NCBI RefSeq assembly: GCF_000314995.1
Contig: NZ_BAEO01000062.1
Span: 310,001-374,000 of the forward strand
Length of the DNA: 64,000 nucleotides
DNA from: Paraglaciecola arctica BSs20135
GTDB lineage: Bacteria; Pseudomonadota; Gammaproteobacteria; Enterobacterales; Alteromonadaceae
Direction: 5' to 3'
Below the pieces are notes generated by a model, which made no database searches, was not told the DNA's origin, and saw only the letters and a program-made list of their open reading frames with translations. A program made the position numbers and the translations under genes. Below are positions 46,873 to 56,656 of this stretch, in pieces; positions within the stretch are counted from its first letter, which is position 1; each line of letters starts with the position of its first letter.

Positions 46873-46915
46873 TACACAAAAATAGAAATAGAAAAAGAAT
46901 AAGAGGATAATAAGC

Positions 46916-47614
46916 ATGAGCAGTCAAAATTTATTTGAATTGAGTCAAGTTGCTAAGCGATTTACTAAAGGCAAAGAGACTATCAGCATTTTCCACGATT
47001 TGAATATGCAAATTAAAGAAGGCGATTTTTTGGCCATTATGGGTCCTTCCGGCTCAGGCAAAACCACTTTGCTAAATTTACTTGGCGGTGTGGACCAACC
47101 CACCGAAGGTCAAATTACCTTTGATGGCCAGCGCATTGATAACCTTAGCGAAGGACAGCTGGCAAAATGGCGAGCTAATAATATTGGTTTTATTTTCCAG
47201 TTTTATAATTTAATGCCTATGTTAAATGCGGCGCGTAATGTGGAGTTACCTTTATTACTAACTAACATGAGCCGCAGCGAGCGAAAACAACAAGTGAAAG
47301 TTGCCTTAGAGCTTGTTGGTTTAAGTGACAGAGCCAGTCATATGCCAAGCGAAATGTCCGGTGGTCAACAACAGCGAGTGGCGATTGCCAGAGCCGTAGT
47401 GTCCGACCCTAAATTTTTACTCTGTGATGAGCCTACTGGCGATTTGGATAGGCAAACTGCTGATGAAATTTTGCAGACATTGCAGCTTCTTAATGAAAAG
47501 TTTGGCAAAACCATAGTTATGGTCACTCACGATCCTTCTGCCGCTAAATTTGCCAAACATACTGTGCATCTCAACAAAGGGGAGTTTGTTAAAGCAGAGG
47601 AGTTATTGGTATGA
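46916..47614 (+). CDS. ABC transporter ATP-binding protein (MacB/LolD-type)
   Basis: A 232-residue ATPase. Walker A GPSGSGKTTLLNLL, Q-loop FIFQFYNLMPML, signature MSGGQQQRVAIARAV, Walker B KFLLCDEPTGDLD and switch His in VMVTHD are intact. The sequence belongs to the MacB/LolD/FtsE class that works with FtsX-like permeases. It overlaps the next gene by 4 nt. Confidence 0.95.
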   Translation: MSSQNLFELSQVAKRFTKGKETISIFHDLNMQIKEGDFLAIMGPSGSGKTTLLNLLGGVDQPTEGQITFDGQRIDNLSEGQLAKWRANNIGFIFQFYNLMPMLNAARNVELPLLLTNMSRSERKQQVKVALELVGLSDRASHMPSEMSGGQQQRVAIARAVVSDPKFLLCDEPTGDLDRQTADEILQTLQLLNEKFGKTIVMVTHDPSAAKFAKHTVHLNKGEFVKAEELLV

Positions 47615-48768
47615 AAGACTTGTATCTAGTCTATAAAAATTTAACCCGAAAAAAGATGCGTTTGTTTTTGACTACCTTTGCCATATTTATCGCGTTTTTG
47701 ATTTTTGGGGCCATTATGACCTTGCGCGGAGCCCTAAACTCTGGGGTTGAAATGTCGGCAGATAATCGTTTGGTCGTAGTACATAAAACTAACTTCACTA
47801 ATCCTTTACCTTATTCTTATGTGAATAAAACTCAAGCAATAGAAGGGGTTAAACAAGTCACCCATGCCAATTGGTTTGGTGGTTATTATCAGGAGCCTGC
47901 GAATCAAGTGGTGACCTTTGCAGTCGACCCCGAGAGTTATTTAGAGGTCTACCCCGAATTAGTAGTAGAACCTACTCAGCGTAATGCATGGCTGAATAAT
48001 CAGGCTAGTGTATTAGTTGGCGAGCGTATCGCTTTGGCTAATGGCTGGAAGGTAGGCGACAGTATTCCACTGTCATCGAATATTTTTTCTCACAAAGACG
48101 GAGGCCAAACTTGGGACTTTGTGATTGCAGGCATATTTAGTGGTGCGGAAGAAAAAACCGATACTAGTTACGTGTTATTCCATTATAAATATTTTAATGA
48201 AACCCAATCTTGGGGCGGAGATAATATTGGTTGGTTAATCATTACTACCCTTGATCCGTCAATGAATGAAAGTGTTGCCAAAGCCATAGATAGTAATTTT
48301 GCCAATTCTAATGCCGAAACCGACACCAGCACCGAACAAGCCTTTAATAAAGCCTTTATAGAACAAATAGGTAATATTGGACTGATTATTTTTGGTGTGG
48401 TGTTTATGGCATTTTTTACCATCTTAATTGTGGTGGGTAACACTATGGTTCTGGCGATCAGAGAACGCACCGCTGAGATTGCGGTACTAAAAACTTTGGG
48501 TTTTGAATCAATGCGCATTTTTAAGATGGTGCTTATTGAGTCCTGTTTGTTAGCCTTTTTAGGTGGTTTATTAGGTCTAGGTGCGGCTTATTTACTTATT
48601 CAAGTGGCATCAGAATACCTTGCAAGATTTTTACCTAATCTGGTGTTAGATCAAAGTATCCTATTACAAGCTTTGGGTTATATGTTGTTACTGGGTCTAG
48701 TCACAGGTATTGCACCGGCTATCAGCGCACTGCGTTTAAACATTATCACTGCATTCAATAGGGGTTAG
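47611..48768 (+). CDS. ABC transporter permease, FtsX/MacB-like
   Basis: A 385-residue permease with one N-terminal membrane helix, a large extracytoplasmic domain (about 50-255) and three C-terminal helices. The coupling region IRERTAEIAVLKTLGFESMR is typical of FtsX-like permeases, which use mechanotransmission rather than substrate translocation. It overlaps the ATPase gene and precedes a second permease by 2 nt. The two permeases would form a heterodimer, in contrast to the fused MacB homodimer. Confidence 0.92.
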   Translation: MKDLYLVYKNLTRKKMRLFLTTFAIFIAFLIFGAIMTLRGALNSGVEMSADNRLVVVHKTNFTNPLPYSYVNKTQAIEGVKQVTHANWFGGYYQEPANQVVTFAVDPESYLEVYPELVVEPTQRNAWLNNQASVLVGERIALANGWKVGDSIPLSSNIFSHKDGGQTWDFVIAGIFSGAEEKTDTSYVLFHYKYFNETQSWGGDNIGWLIITTLDPSMNESVAKAIDSNFANSNAETDTSTEQAFNKAFIEQIGNIGLIIFGVVFMAFFTILIVVGNTMVLAIRERTAEIAVLKTLGFESMRIFKMVLIESCLLAFLGGLLGLGAAYLLIQVASEYLARFLPNLVLDQSILLQALGYMLLLGLVTGIAPAISALRLNIITAFNRG

Positions 48769-48770
48769 TT

Positions 48771-49958
48771 ATGAGTAATATTATGTCGCAAAGTACTGCC
48801 GTTATAGTGATGAATATTCGCAGTTTGCCTAGACGTTTGTGGATGTCATTGGCGATGGTTTTTGCTAGTGCCGTAGTAGTGGCCATATTGTTGGCCTTTC
48901 TGGCTATGGCAAAAGGTTTTGAAGCCACTATGCAAAGTGCCGGGTCGGATGATATCGCTTTTTTTATGCGCACAGGTTCGGCCGCTGAATTAAATAGTTC
49001 TGCCTCAAAAGAGCAAGTTAACTTAATCGAAAACGCGCCGGGTATTATCAAAGATGAGCAGGGGCAACTGGTCTCTCCTGAGTTATATGTAATTGTAGAT
49101 GGCGTTAAAAAAAGCACCCAGCAAGAAGCTAATATTCCCCTAAGAGGTTTAAGTCAGCGGGGCGTGGATATGCGTAAAGGCTTCACCCTTATGGCGGGTC
49201 GAATGTTTACTCCGGGTACAGATGAGTTGATAGTTGGCGCGGGTATATTGCGCGAGTTTGATGGCTTTGATCTTGGTCAGGAAATTCATTTTGGGAAATA
49301 TACATGGAAAGTTGTAGGGGTGTTTTCAACGGGCGGTAATGTGTTTGAAAGTGAGTTGTGGGCCGATGCTAAAGTGATTCAAAATTTGTATAATCGTGGT
49401 AGTTCCTATCAAACCGTGCGGGCTAGAATAGGTTCTCCAGATGATATAGCGGCAATTAATGACTATTTAAAATCAGAGCCTAGACTGACTCACGAGGTGC
49501 AAACTGAATCCGCTTATTTTGCCACCCAAGGTAAAAGTTTAGAGTATATGGCGATATTTGGTTGGGTGATTAGCTCCATAATGGCGCTGGGAGCCTTAGC
49601 GGGGGCGCTCAACACTATGTATACTTCCGTATCCGATAGAGCTATGGAAATCGCGACTTTACGAGCCATTGGTTTTAGTTCTATGTCGGCCTTTATTGGC
49701 ACTATGGTAGAGGCCATGACCTTAGCGGTGCTTGGTAGTTTAGTGGGAGCATTGGTGGCATTTATCTTTTTTGATGGCCTCAATGCGTCCACCTTAGGCG
49801 GCAGTTTTACTCAAGTGGTATTTAGCTTTCAGTTGACTTCGGACTTGTTTGTTAAAGGTATTACTATGGCACTAGTCATTGGTTTTATCAGTGGTGTATT
49901 TCCCGCTTGGCGCGCTGCAAGGGTGCCAGTGATAGTGGCGTTCCAATCTGCTAGGTAA
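48771..49958 (+). CDS. ABC transporter permease, FtsX/MacB-like
   Basis: A 395-residue paralogue-like partner of the preceding permease, with the same layout: an N-terminal helix (about 20-45), an extracytoplasmic domain, and three helices at the end. The conserved coupling motif is SDRAMEIATLRAIGFSSM. The extracytoplasmic part contains LRGLSQRGVDMRKGF, seen in this family. Last gene of the operon; a terminator follows 45 nt later. Likely substrates are lipids, peptides or antimicrobial compounds, but none can be assigned. Confidence 0.92.
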   Translation: MSNIMSQSTAVIVMNIRSLPRRLWMSLAMVFASAVVVAILLAFLAMAKGFEATMQSAGSDDIAFFMRTGSAAELNSSASKEQVNLIENAPGIIKDEQGQLVSPELYVIVDGVKKSTQQEANIPLRGLSQRGVDMRKGFTLMAGRMFTPGTDELIVGAGILREFDGFDLGQEIHFGKYTWKVVGVFSTGGNVFESELWADAKVIQNLYNRGSSYQTVRARIGSPDDIAAINDYLKSEPRLTHEVQTESAYFATQGKSLEYMAIFGWVISSIMALGALAGALNTMYTSVSDRAMEIATLRAIGFSSMSAFIGTMVEAMTLAVLGSLVGALVAFIFFDGLNASTLGGSFTQVVFSFQLTSDLFVKGITMALVIGFISGVFPAWRAARVPVIVAFQSAR

Positions 49959-50003
49959 ATATCTCAGATTAATCTAAACCTAAACCTTGTCCTATTAAGA
50001 AGT

Positions 50004-50029
50004 CGAGTAGTCAATACTCGGTTTTTTTT
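50004..50029 (+). terminator. Rho-independent terminator after the MacAB-like operon
   Basis: CGAGTA-GTCAA-TACTCG with a G and then eight T. Short but clean stem, 45 nt past the last permease stop. Confidence 0.8.
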
Positions 50030-50140
50030 GCTTTTGTGCAGATAGAAAATGAATAGATATTAGTTGGATTTCTGTAAGCGTCTCATTTAAGGTGCTGACT
50101 TAATCTGTATATTTAGTGGTATTCAAATGGAATTTAAAAA

Positions 50141-51376
50141 ATGAAAAAAACACTCAGTTTGAAAGGTATAGGCCTTGGCTTTTTAATTGTGATCTTAGTG
50201 TTGTTGGTAGTCTACCAAAAAAACCTCACACGCTTGTATACCGCAGTGACCTTATACGATAAAGATAAAATCGCTAATAACTTTTTGACTATGTATGAGT
50301 CTTTTAACGCAACTGTTATTCCTGCCAGTTCACAACCTTTGCCATTCCCCGTTGACCCCCAACCTTTACCTGAGTTATTTGACTACGAAAAACAGCCTAT
50401 GACTTTAACAACTTTCCTCGAAGATACACAAACAACGGGGTTGTTAGTGTTAAAAGATGGCAATATTGTCTATGAAAATTATTGGTTTGGCCATGCCAGA
50501 GATAAGCAGCATATTTCATTTTCTATGGCTAAGTCCTTTGTCTCAGCCTTAATGGGTATTGCAATCGAAGAGGGCTTTGTGACTAGCATCGAAGAGGCCG
50601 TTACTGATTATGTACCAGAATTAGTGGGCAGTGGTTATGAAGGCGTACGCATAAAAGACGTATTACAAATGTCTTCTGGCGTGGGCTTTAATGAAGATTA
50701 TGGTGACTTTAATTCTGACATTAATCGATTTTCTAGGGCTACAGCCTTTGGCACTTCTTTAGATGATTTTTCAGCTTCATTAGTTCGAGAAAGAGAGCCA
50801 GGCACTTATCACCATTATGTGAGTATCGATACTCAGGTGTTGGGTATGGTGTTAACCCGTGCTACGGGGCAAAGTTTAAGCCATTATTTGTCTGAAAAAA
50901 TCTGGCAACCGTTAGGCATGGAATATAAAGCTTTTTGGTTAGCCGATGATGATGGCATGGAGTTAGCGTTGGGTGGGCTTAATGTGTCTTTACGTGACTA
51001 CGCTAAGTTAGGTTGGCTTTACCTTAACCAAGGTACTTGGACTGACAACCTCAACCATACTCAGCAAATAGTGCCCAAACAATGGGTTATTGATTCAACT
51101 AGAGCCGATGCCCCACATTTGGTTGCAGGCGAAAATAACCCAGCATCATCATCTTCGTTTGGCTATGGGTATCAATGGTGGCTGCCACTTGGTGCTGAAG
51201 ACGAATTTGCCGCTCAAGGTATTTATGACCAATATATCTATATCGACCCAGATCAAAAACTGGTTATAGTTAAAAACTCAGCCAACTATAGATACACGGA
51301 TAAAAGTTTAAACTGGAAAGCCAAACATTATGCGATGTTTCGTGCCATCAGTGAGCATTTTTCTAATAAACAGTAG
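50141..51376 (+). CDS. Serine hydrolase, beta-lactamase/6-aminohexanoate-dimer hydrolase-like
   Basis: 411 residues. One N-terminal membrane helix (about 8-26) anchors a periplasmic class C beta-lactamase fold. The nucleophile motif is SMAK (in FSMAKSFVSALMG), the YxS/N-equivalent is in HHYVSIDTQVLGM, and the C-terminal SFGYGYQWWLP is typical of the 6-aminohexanoate-dimer hydrolase/esterase branch. The substrate may be a peptide, ester or amide; resistance is not implied. Single gene. Confidence 0.87.
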   Translation: MKKTLSLKGIGLGFLIVILVLLVVYQKNLTRLYTAVTLYDKDKIANNFLTMYESFNATVIPASSQPLPFPVDPQPLPELFDYEKQPMTLTTFLEDTQTTGLLVLKDGNIVYENYWFGHARDKQHISFSMAKSFVSALMGIAIEEGFVTSIEEAVTDYVPELVGSGYEGVRIKDVLQMSSGVGFNEDYGDFNSDINRFSRATAFGTSLDDFSASLVREREPGTYHHYVSIDTQVLGMVLTRATGQSLSHYLSEKIWQPLGMEYKAFWLADDDGMELALGGLNVSLRDYAKLGWLYLNQGTWTDNLNHTQQIVPKQWVIDSTRADAPHLVAGENNPASSSSFGYGYQWWLPLGAEDEFAAQGIYDQYIYIDPDQKLVIVKNSANYRYTDKSLNWKAKHYAMFRAISEHFSNKQ

Positions 51377-51400
51377 ACAATAAAAAAATTAAAAAATTTG

Positions 51401-51535
51401 AACCTCAGAGGGCACAGAGTTCACGGAGGAAAGATAAAAATAGGTTTGCTTAAGATTAAATGCTTTATAGTTTATTTTTTACCATTAAGTATGTCGCTTT
51501 TCTCTGTGCAGCGAAGCCTTCTTTTCCTCTGTAGT
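51401..51535. repeat. Dispersed inverted-repeat element, copy A
   Basis: The left arm (51401-51433) contains GGGCACAGAG and CACGGAGGAAAG. The right arm (51497-51535) contains TTTTCTCTGTGCAGCGAAGC followed by CTTCTTTTCCTCTGTAGT, its imperfect complement. The arms flank about 60 nt of AT-rich sequence. Related copies are at 53799-53926 and, partly, 60831-60910. The open frame of the S9 peptidase extends into this copy but is not thought to be translated. Confidence 0.75.
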
Positions 51536-51610
51536 AAGATATCTTTGTCTTTTGCCCTAACGCTATTTATCTATCGTTTAGTCACCGATACTGTTGATAG
51601 GAGTATGTAT

Positions 51611-53773
51611 ATGTCGTTATATTTTAATTTATGTGTAGGAATAATTATATTGTCTTTGTTATCCAGTTGCAGCAGTCAAAAAAAGTCTGAATCATTTTCT
51701 CGTTTATCTCAGTTAGAGGAAATTGCACCTCAAGCAGAATCTAAAACCTATCAAGCGGAATATCACGGTTTGACCTTAACCGATGATTATCATTGGCTTA
51801 GAGATCAGGATTATCCAGAGGTAAACGACAACCCCGTGCTGGATTACCTCAAGGCTGAAAACGACTATTATGCAAAGTTTTTGACACCCCACAAAAGTTT
51901 GGTTGATACCTTGTTCGAGGAATTTAAAGGTCGAGTTGATGAAACCGATACTTCTGTTCCTTGGCAAAAAAATGGCTATGAATATCGCTGGTATTTTAAA
52001 CCTGGTAATGAATATAAAACTTGGGTTAGACGCAAGTTAGATAGTGATGTTGAGCAAGTTTTTATGGATGAAAACCTGTTAGCTCAAGGCCATGAATACT
52101 TCTCTTTGGAGGATTGGGATATTAGCCCGGATAATGTCTATTTGGCATATTCGGTCGACACTGATGGTAGTGAGCGAAACATCATTAAAATCAAAAATTT
52201 AATAAACAATGAATATTTTGAAGATGAATTAATTAATACGACAGGCTCTGTGCAGTTTAGCCAAGACAACCAAAGTCTTATTTATTCTTTATTACATAAA
52301 GATAAATGGCTGCCATTGAGTGTGAATGTGCATAAGTTGGGTACTCAACAAGATCAAGATAACGTGTTAGTAAGCGAACTTGATGAGTCGTTTTATTTAG
52401 GATTTTATGTTACCAGTAGTGAGCAATATTTAGTCTTGACTACAGGTGATTCTGATAGGACAGAAGTGTCAGTTGCCAGTATGGCTGACTTAAACCAAGC
52501 GCCAGAAATGCTGAATACAAGGGAGCAGAATTTTAAGTTAGAAGTGGACCATGGTAATGGTTACTTTTATATGTTGACTAACGATACCCACCTCAACTTT
52601 AGAATAGCCAAAACCCAAGAAGGCCAATTAGAATACGATCAATGGCAGACTGTTTTTGCAGGATCAGACAGTCGTTACTTCAAACATATCCAAATATTTA
52701 AAGATTTTGTGGCGATTGGCCAGAGTATACAAGGTTTAGAGTCGATCAGTATTTTGCCCAATCAAGGGGCTAGCCATGAAATAGCATTGCCTGAAAAAGT
52801 GGCCAGTGTCGGTTTAGGTAATAATCCTGAATTCTCACAACAACAAGTGCGTATTCAATACGAATCAATGATTACACCCGACAGCACCTACGATTACGAT
52901 GTTTCTAAAAAAACACTAAATTTGCGTAAAGCTAGAAAAATTCCATCTGGTTATGATAAAAGTTTATACACAACCGAGCGTATTATGGCTGATGCCCGTG
53001 ATGGCGTTAAAGTACCGATCACCCTAGTGTATAAAAAGGGCTTTAAGAAAGACGGCTCTCAGCCTTTATATCTTTATGCCTACGGTGGTTATGGGATCGG
53101 CATGGATCCTAGCTTTTCTACTACTCGTTTAAGTTTACTAGACAGAGGTTTTGCTTTTGCCTATGCACACGTCCGTGGCGGCGATGAAATGGGTTATCAA
53201 TGGTATTTGGACGGCAAATTAGACAAAAGAACTAATACCTTTAATGACTTTGTTGATGTAGCTAAACACTTGATCGATGAGGGATATGTTGCCAAAGGTA
53301 ACATATCTATTAAAGGAGGCAGTGCTGGTGGCGAACTAATGGGGGCTGTTGTCAATCAAGCTCCAGAGTTATGGCGTTCGGTTACTCTGGCAGTACCTTT
53401 TGTTGATGTGCTTAATACTATGCTTGATGGAACCTTACCCCTCACGCCCCCTGAATGGGGTGAATGGGGAAATCCTTTAGTCAGCAAAAAAATATTTGAA
53501 TACATTCAAAGTTACTCGCCCTATGACAATATTCAAGCCAAAGAATACCCTCCTATGTTAGTAACTGGTGGCTTAAACGATCCACGAGTCACCTATTGGG
53601 AGCCAGCAAAATGGACCGCAAAAATGCGTGCAACCAAAACAGACAATAACTTATTGGTGATGCGCATGAATATGGGGGCAGGGCATTTTTCTAATACTGG
53701 AAGGTATGGTCGTCTAAAAGACTCTGCCGAAGAATACGCCTTTGCACTCATCGCCCATGGCATAAAACAGTAG
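51611..53773 (+). CDS. S9 family prolyl oligopeptidase, lipoprotein
   Basis: About 720 residues from ATG 51611; AGGAG is 8 nt upstream, and the longer open frame above runs through a repeat. The signal has a lipobox LLSSC (Cys near residue 20). A seven-bladed propeller (about 100-430) precedes the alpha/beta hydrolase domain. The catalytic serine is in KGGSAGGELMG, the Asp in VTGGLNDPRVTYWEPAKW, and the His in GAGHFSNTGR. It is a S9A-type enzyme that cleaves short peptides after proline or basic residues; the lipoprotein tail places it outside the cytoplasm. Similar to protease II/oligopeptidase B in the TYWEPAKW region. Confidence 0.92.
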   Translation: MSLYFNLCVGIIILSLLSSCSSQKKSESFSRLSQLEEIAPQAESKTYQAEYHGLTLTDDYHWLRDQDYPEVNDNPVLDYLKAENDYYAKFLTPHKSLVDTLFEEFKGRVDETDTSVPWQKNGYEYRWYFKPGNEYKTWVRRKLDSDVEQVFMDENLLAQGHEYFSLEDWDISPDNVYLAYSVDTDGSERNIIKIKNLINNEYFEDELINTTGSVQFSQDNQSLIYSLLHKDKWLPLSVNVHKLGTQQDQDNVLVSELDESFYLGFYVTSSEQYLVLTTGDSDRTEVSVASMADLNQAPEMLNTREQNFKLEVDHGNGYFYMLTNDTHLNFRIAKTQEGQLEYDQWQTVFAGSDSRYFKHIQIFKDFVAIGQSIQGLESISILPNQGASHEIALPEKVASVGLGNNPEFSQQQVRIQYESMITPDSTYDYDVSKKTLNLRKARKIPSGYDKSLYTTERIMADARDGVKVPITLVYKKGFKKDGSQPLYLYAYGGYGIGMDPSFSTTRLSLLDRGFAFAYAHVRGGDEMGYQWYLDGKLDKRTNTFNDFVDVAKHLIDEGYVAKGNISIKGGSAGGELMGAVVNQAPELWRSVTLAVPFVDVLNTMLDGTLPLTPPEWGEWGNPLVSKKIFEYIQSYSPYDNIQAKEYPPMLVTGGLNDPRVTYWEPAKWTAKMRATKTDNNLLVMRMNMGAGHFSNTGRYGRLKDSAEEYAFALIAHGIKQ

Positions 53774-53798
53774 GTATTAAAATATGAAAAGATAATTC

Positions 53799-53926
53799 AC
53801 CACGGAGGAAAAGGAGGGCACAGAGGAAAAGCAAAAACTATGTGTAGTTTCGGCTAAAATGAAAAACCAAATATCTATTATTTATCGTTTTTCTCTGTGC
53901 AGCGAAGCCTTCTTTTTCTCTGTGGT
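53799..53926. repeat. Dispersed inverted-repeat element, copy B
   Basis: The most symmetric copy: ACCACGGAGGAAAAGGAGGG and CACAGAGGAAAAG at the left (53799-53831) oppose TTTTTCTCTGTGCAGCGAAG and CCTTCTTTTTCTCTGTGGT at the right (53887-53926). It could fold into a long hairpin. It resembles the CACAGAGG/CACGGAGG repeats scattered in many proteobacterial genomes. The rest of this gene-free stretch (53927-54158) shows nothing recognisable before the rmlC remnant. Confidence 0.8.
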
Positions 53927-54158
53927 AAGAACGCTTTTTGTGGTTTTATCTACTACTGAAAAGCTTGGCTGTTTAGCTGGGGGGTATTGGCTTGCTGGAA
54001 TGGCTGAAATTAGGATGCAATGTTTAAGTAGCCCTTTTTCAATGCCAAGTTATTGAAAAGCCACTGAAAGTTATACCAATAAGCAACACCTACATCTGTC
54101 CAATAATATACGCCTGATACTAATATTTTCCAGTGAGAATTATTTCTGTGCTACTCGA

Positions 54159-54320
54159 CTAAGGGAATTTCGGAGCGCTTAAAAAGCTTTCACCCACAAC
54201 ATCTTTGGCACACAGTGAAGGCTGTTCGTTATTCACCAGCGGCCAATCTATAGCCAGACTCGGATCATCCCATTTTATAGATATTTCTGATTGAGGATGA
54301 TAATAGTCGGTGCATTTATT
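54159..54320 (-). pseudogene. rmlC: 3' fragment of rmlC (dTDP-4-dehydrorhamnose 3,5-epimerase)
   Basis: In one open frame the minus strand encodes only the last 53 residues of Rml[20 protein letters not shown], then PSLAIDWPLVNNEQPSL and FLSAPKFP-stop. This C-terminal tail is diagnostic. About 130 N-terminal residues, including the catalytic His/Tyr region, are missing. The fragment begins inside the last codons of rmlA (overlap 54316-54320), so a deletion fused the rmlA end to the rmlC tail. It cannot yield an active epimerase. Confidence 0.85.
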
Positions 54321-55197
54321 TGTACCCTCCTGCGACTTTTAGCAGGTATTGACCGTAGCCAGTTTTCTGCAGGTTATTGCCTATTTCAATTAATTGGTCG
54401 ATGCTAATCCAACCTTGGCGATAAGCAATCTCCTCCAAACAAGCCACCTTTAAACCTTGTCGCTTTTCAATTGTTTGCACAAACTGGCCAGCGTCCAATA
54501 ACGAGTCATGGGTGCCGGTATCTAGCCATGCGAAACCACGTCCCAATAAGGAAACATTCAGCTTGTTTTGTTGCATATAGGCAACATTTAAGTCTGTTAT
54601 CTCAAGCTCTCCTCGAATATTTGGCCTGATTTGTTTAGCCATTTCCACCACATGGTTGTCATAAAAGTACAAACCGGTAACCGCAAAATTTGATTTTGGG
54701 GCACTGGGCTTTTCTTCAATACTGATGGCTTTACCTTGTTGATTAAATTCCACCACTCCAAAACGCTGTGGATCATTCACATGATAACCAAACACAGTTG
54801 CACCATTTTTAAGCTGTACTGCGGCTTTGAGCTTGTCAGAAAAATACGGGCCATAAAAAATATTGTCACCTAGAACCAAACTAACATTGTCGTTGCCTAT
54901 AAAAGATTCGCCTAGAATAAAAGCCTGAGCTAACCCATCAGGACTCGGCTGAATGGTGTAACTAATATTCAGCCCAAAGGCACTACCATCTCCTAATAGT
55001 TTTATGAAGTTAGCCTGATCTTCGGGCGTGGTAATAATCAAAATATCCTGAATACCCGCCAACATCAGTACCGATAACGGATAATAAATCATGGGTTTGT
55101 CGTAAATAGGCAATAGTTGCTTGGAAGTGCCTTGGGTAATAGGATGTAATCTAGTCCCAGAACCACCCGCTAAAATAATGCCTTTGTACTTAGCCAT
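54316..55197 (-). CDS. rmlA: Glucose-1-phosphate thymidylyltransferase
   Basis: A 293-residue enzyme that makes dTDP-glucose from dTTP and glucose 1-phosphate. N-terminal nucleotide-binding motif [19 protein letters not shown], then [31 protein letters not shown] and [19 protein letters not shown]. The sequence is intact, ending AGGYK-stop. It lies 137 nt after rmlB, and the rmlC remnant follows. It feeds dTDP-sugar synthesis. Confidence 0.96.
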   Translation of the reverse strand: MAKYKGIILAGGSGTRLHPITQGTSKQLLPIYDKPMIYYPLSVLMLAGIQDILIITTPEDQANFIKLLGDGSAFGLNISYTIQPSPDGLAQAFILGESFIGNDNVSLVLGDNIFYGPYFSDKLKAAVQLKNGATVFGYHVNDPQRFGVVEFNQQGKAISIEEKPSAPKSNFAVTGLYFYDNHVVEMAKQIRPNIRGELEITDLNVAYMQQNKLNVSLLGRGFAWLDTGTHDSLLDAGQFVQTIEKRQGLKVACLEEIAYRQGWISIDQLIEIGNNLQKTGYGQYLLKVAGGYK

Positions 55198-55334
55198 CTG
55201 ACTTCCTTAAAAATGTTTATTAAATGCAAAAAATTAAATCTATTAACTATCAAAACTAAAAACCAAGAGCTATTCACTGTCACATATAAGATGTTTCTAA
55301 CTAATGCGACTTTCTGAAAATTCCTCCATTACAG

Positions 55335-56417
55335 CTAAGCACCCAAACGGTCAAGTTTATATTCACCTGACAGAACCCGTTTCCACCATTGGTTATTATC
55401 CAAATACCATACTACTGTTTTGCGCAGACCTGATTCAAAGGTTTCCTGTGGTGACCAATCAAGCTCATTTTGAATTTTACTCGCGTCTATGGCGTATCGA
55501 GCATCATGTCCTGGCCGGTCTTTTACAAAAGTAATTAAATTGCGATAATTTTTGATGTCATTTGGTTTATTGGGAGCCAACTCATCTAATAATTCACATA
55601 TAGACTCAACAACATCTATATTTCGTTTTTCGTTATGGCCACCAATATTATAGGTTTGTGCCACCTTGCCTGACTTAACTACTGTATACAAAGCTCGTGC
55701 ATGATCTTCAACGTACAACCAGTCTCTTATTTGGTTACCATCTCCATATACTGGTAGAGGTTTACCAGCAAGGGCATTCAAAATTATATGCGGGACGAGT
55801 TTTTCAGGAAAGTGATAGGGACCATAATTGTTCGAGCAATTAGTAATAACTGTAGGAAAATCATAAGTACGCTGCCATGCACGAACGAGATGATCTGAAC
55901 TGGCTTTACTTGCAGAATAGGGCGAGCTTGGTGCATAGGCAGTGTTTTCTGTAAATAAAGGTAAATCAGCGCCAGTTGGTAACTCATGTGGATGAGGTAA
56001 GTCACCATACACTTCATCTGTTGAAATATGATGAAAGATAAAGTTCTGCTTTTTATCAGGCAGTAAGTTGGTCCAATATGCCCGCGCCGCTTCGAGTAAT
56101 GTATAAGTGCCCACTACGTTAGTTTGGATAAACTCTCCAGGACCATCAATGGAACGGTCTACATGAGATTCCGCGGCTAAATGCATCACCGCATCGGGCT
56201 GATGCTGCTCAAAAACGCGATTTACCGCCAATCTGTCACAAATATCCACTTTTTCAAAGATATACCGAGCAGAGTGTAATTCACTGGGGATAGATTCTTC
56301 ATTGCCTGCATAGGTGAGTTTATCTAGGTTAATGACAACATCATCGGATGTAGTCAGTATATGCCTTACAACTGCACTCCCAATAAAGCCCGCTCCACCT
56401 GTTACCAATAACTTCAT
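55335..56417 (-). CDS. rmlB: dTDP-glucose 4,6-dehydratase
   Basis: A 360-residue short-chain dehydrogenase-type enzyme that converts dTDP-glucose to dTDP-4-keto-6-deoxyglucose. NAD-binding [13 protein letters not shown] at the N-terminus, catalytic [11 protein letters not shown] and [15 protein letters not shown] (YxxxK), and [18 protein letters not shown] are all typical. It is the first gene of what was an rmlB-rmlA-rmlC cluster; no rmlD is present here. Confidence 0.96.
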   Translation of the reverse strand: MKLLVTGGAGFIGSAVVRHILTTSDDVVINLDKLTYAGNEESIPSELHSARYIFEKVDICDRLAVNRVFEQHQPDAVMHLAAESHVDRSIDGPGEFIQTNVVGTYTLLEAARAYWTNLLPDKKQNFIFHHISTDEVYGDLPHPHELPTGADLPLFTENTAYAPSSPYSASKASSDHLVRAWQRTYDFPTVITNCSNNYGPYHFPEKLVPHIILNALAGKPLPVYGDGNQIRDWLYVEDHARALYTVVKSGKVAQTYNIGGHNEKRNIDVVESICELLDELAPNKPNDIKNYRNLITFVKDRPGHDARYAIDASKIQNELDWSPQETFESGLRKTVVWYLDNNQWWKRVLSGEYKLDRLGA

Positions 56418-56656
56418 CTAGACTTTCCGTATATTTTTGTAACACTTCAGTCAGCAAGTCTATAGAACATAAGTGGCTTTGGAAACTTATCTAATTGGGC
56501 AACTGTCTTTTAAAAAAAGCAACTGCCTCAAATTCTGATAGAACTAATTCCGTCAATTAGCATAAGTGACAGTTTTATATTTATGGGTTGCCCTTCTTTT
56601 TAGAATCAATTCTGGGTAATGTTGCCTATTACCAAATATTATTAAGGAATATAGTT

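Noticed and set aside
51398-51610. N-terminal extension of the S9 peptidase
   Set aside because: It runs through a repeat element; ATG 51611 has a good ribosome site and gives a clean lipoprotein signal.
53859-54056. A 65-codon plus-strand frame
   Set aside because: Mostly within dispersed repeat copy B; no independent coding signal.
56563-56583. Pho box upstream of rmlB (minus strand)
   Set aside because: Only one half-site (AAAACTGTCAC) fits; the other half has about two matches.
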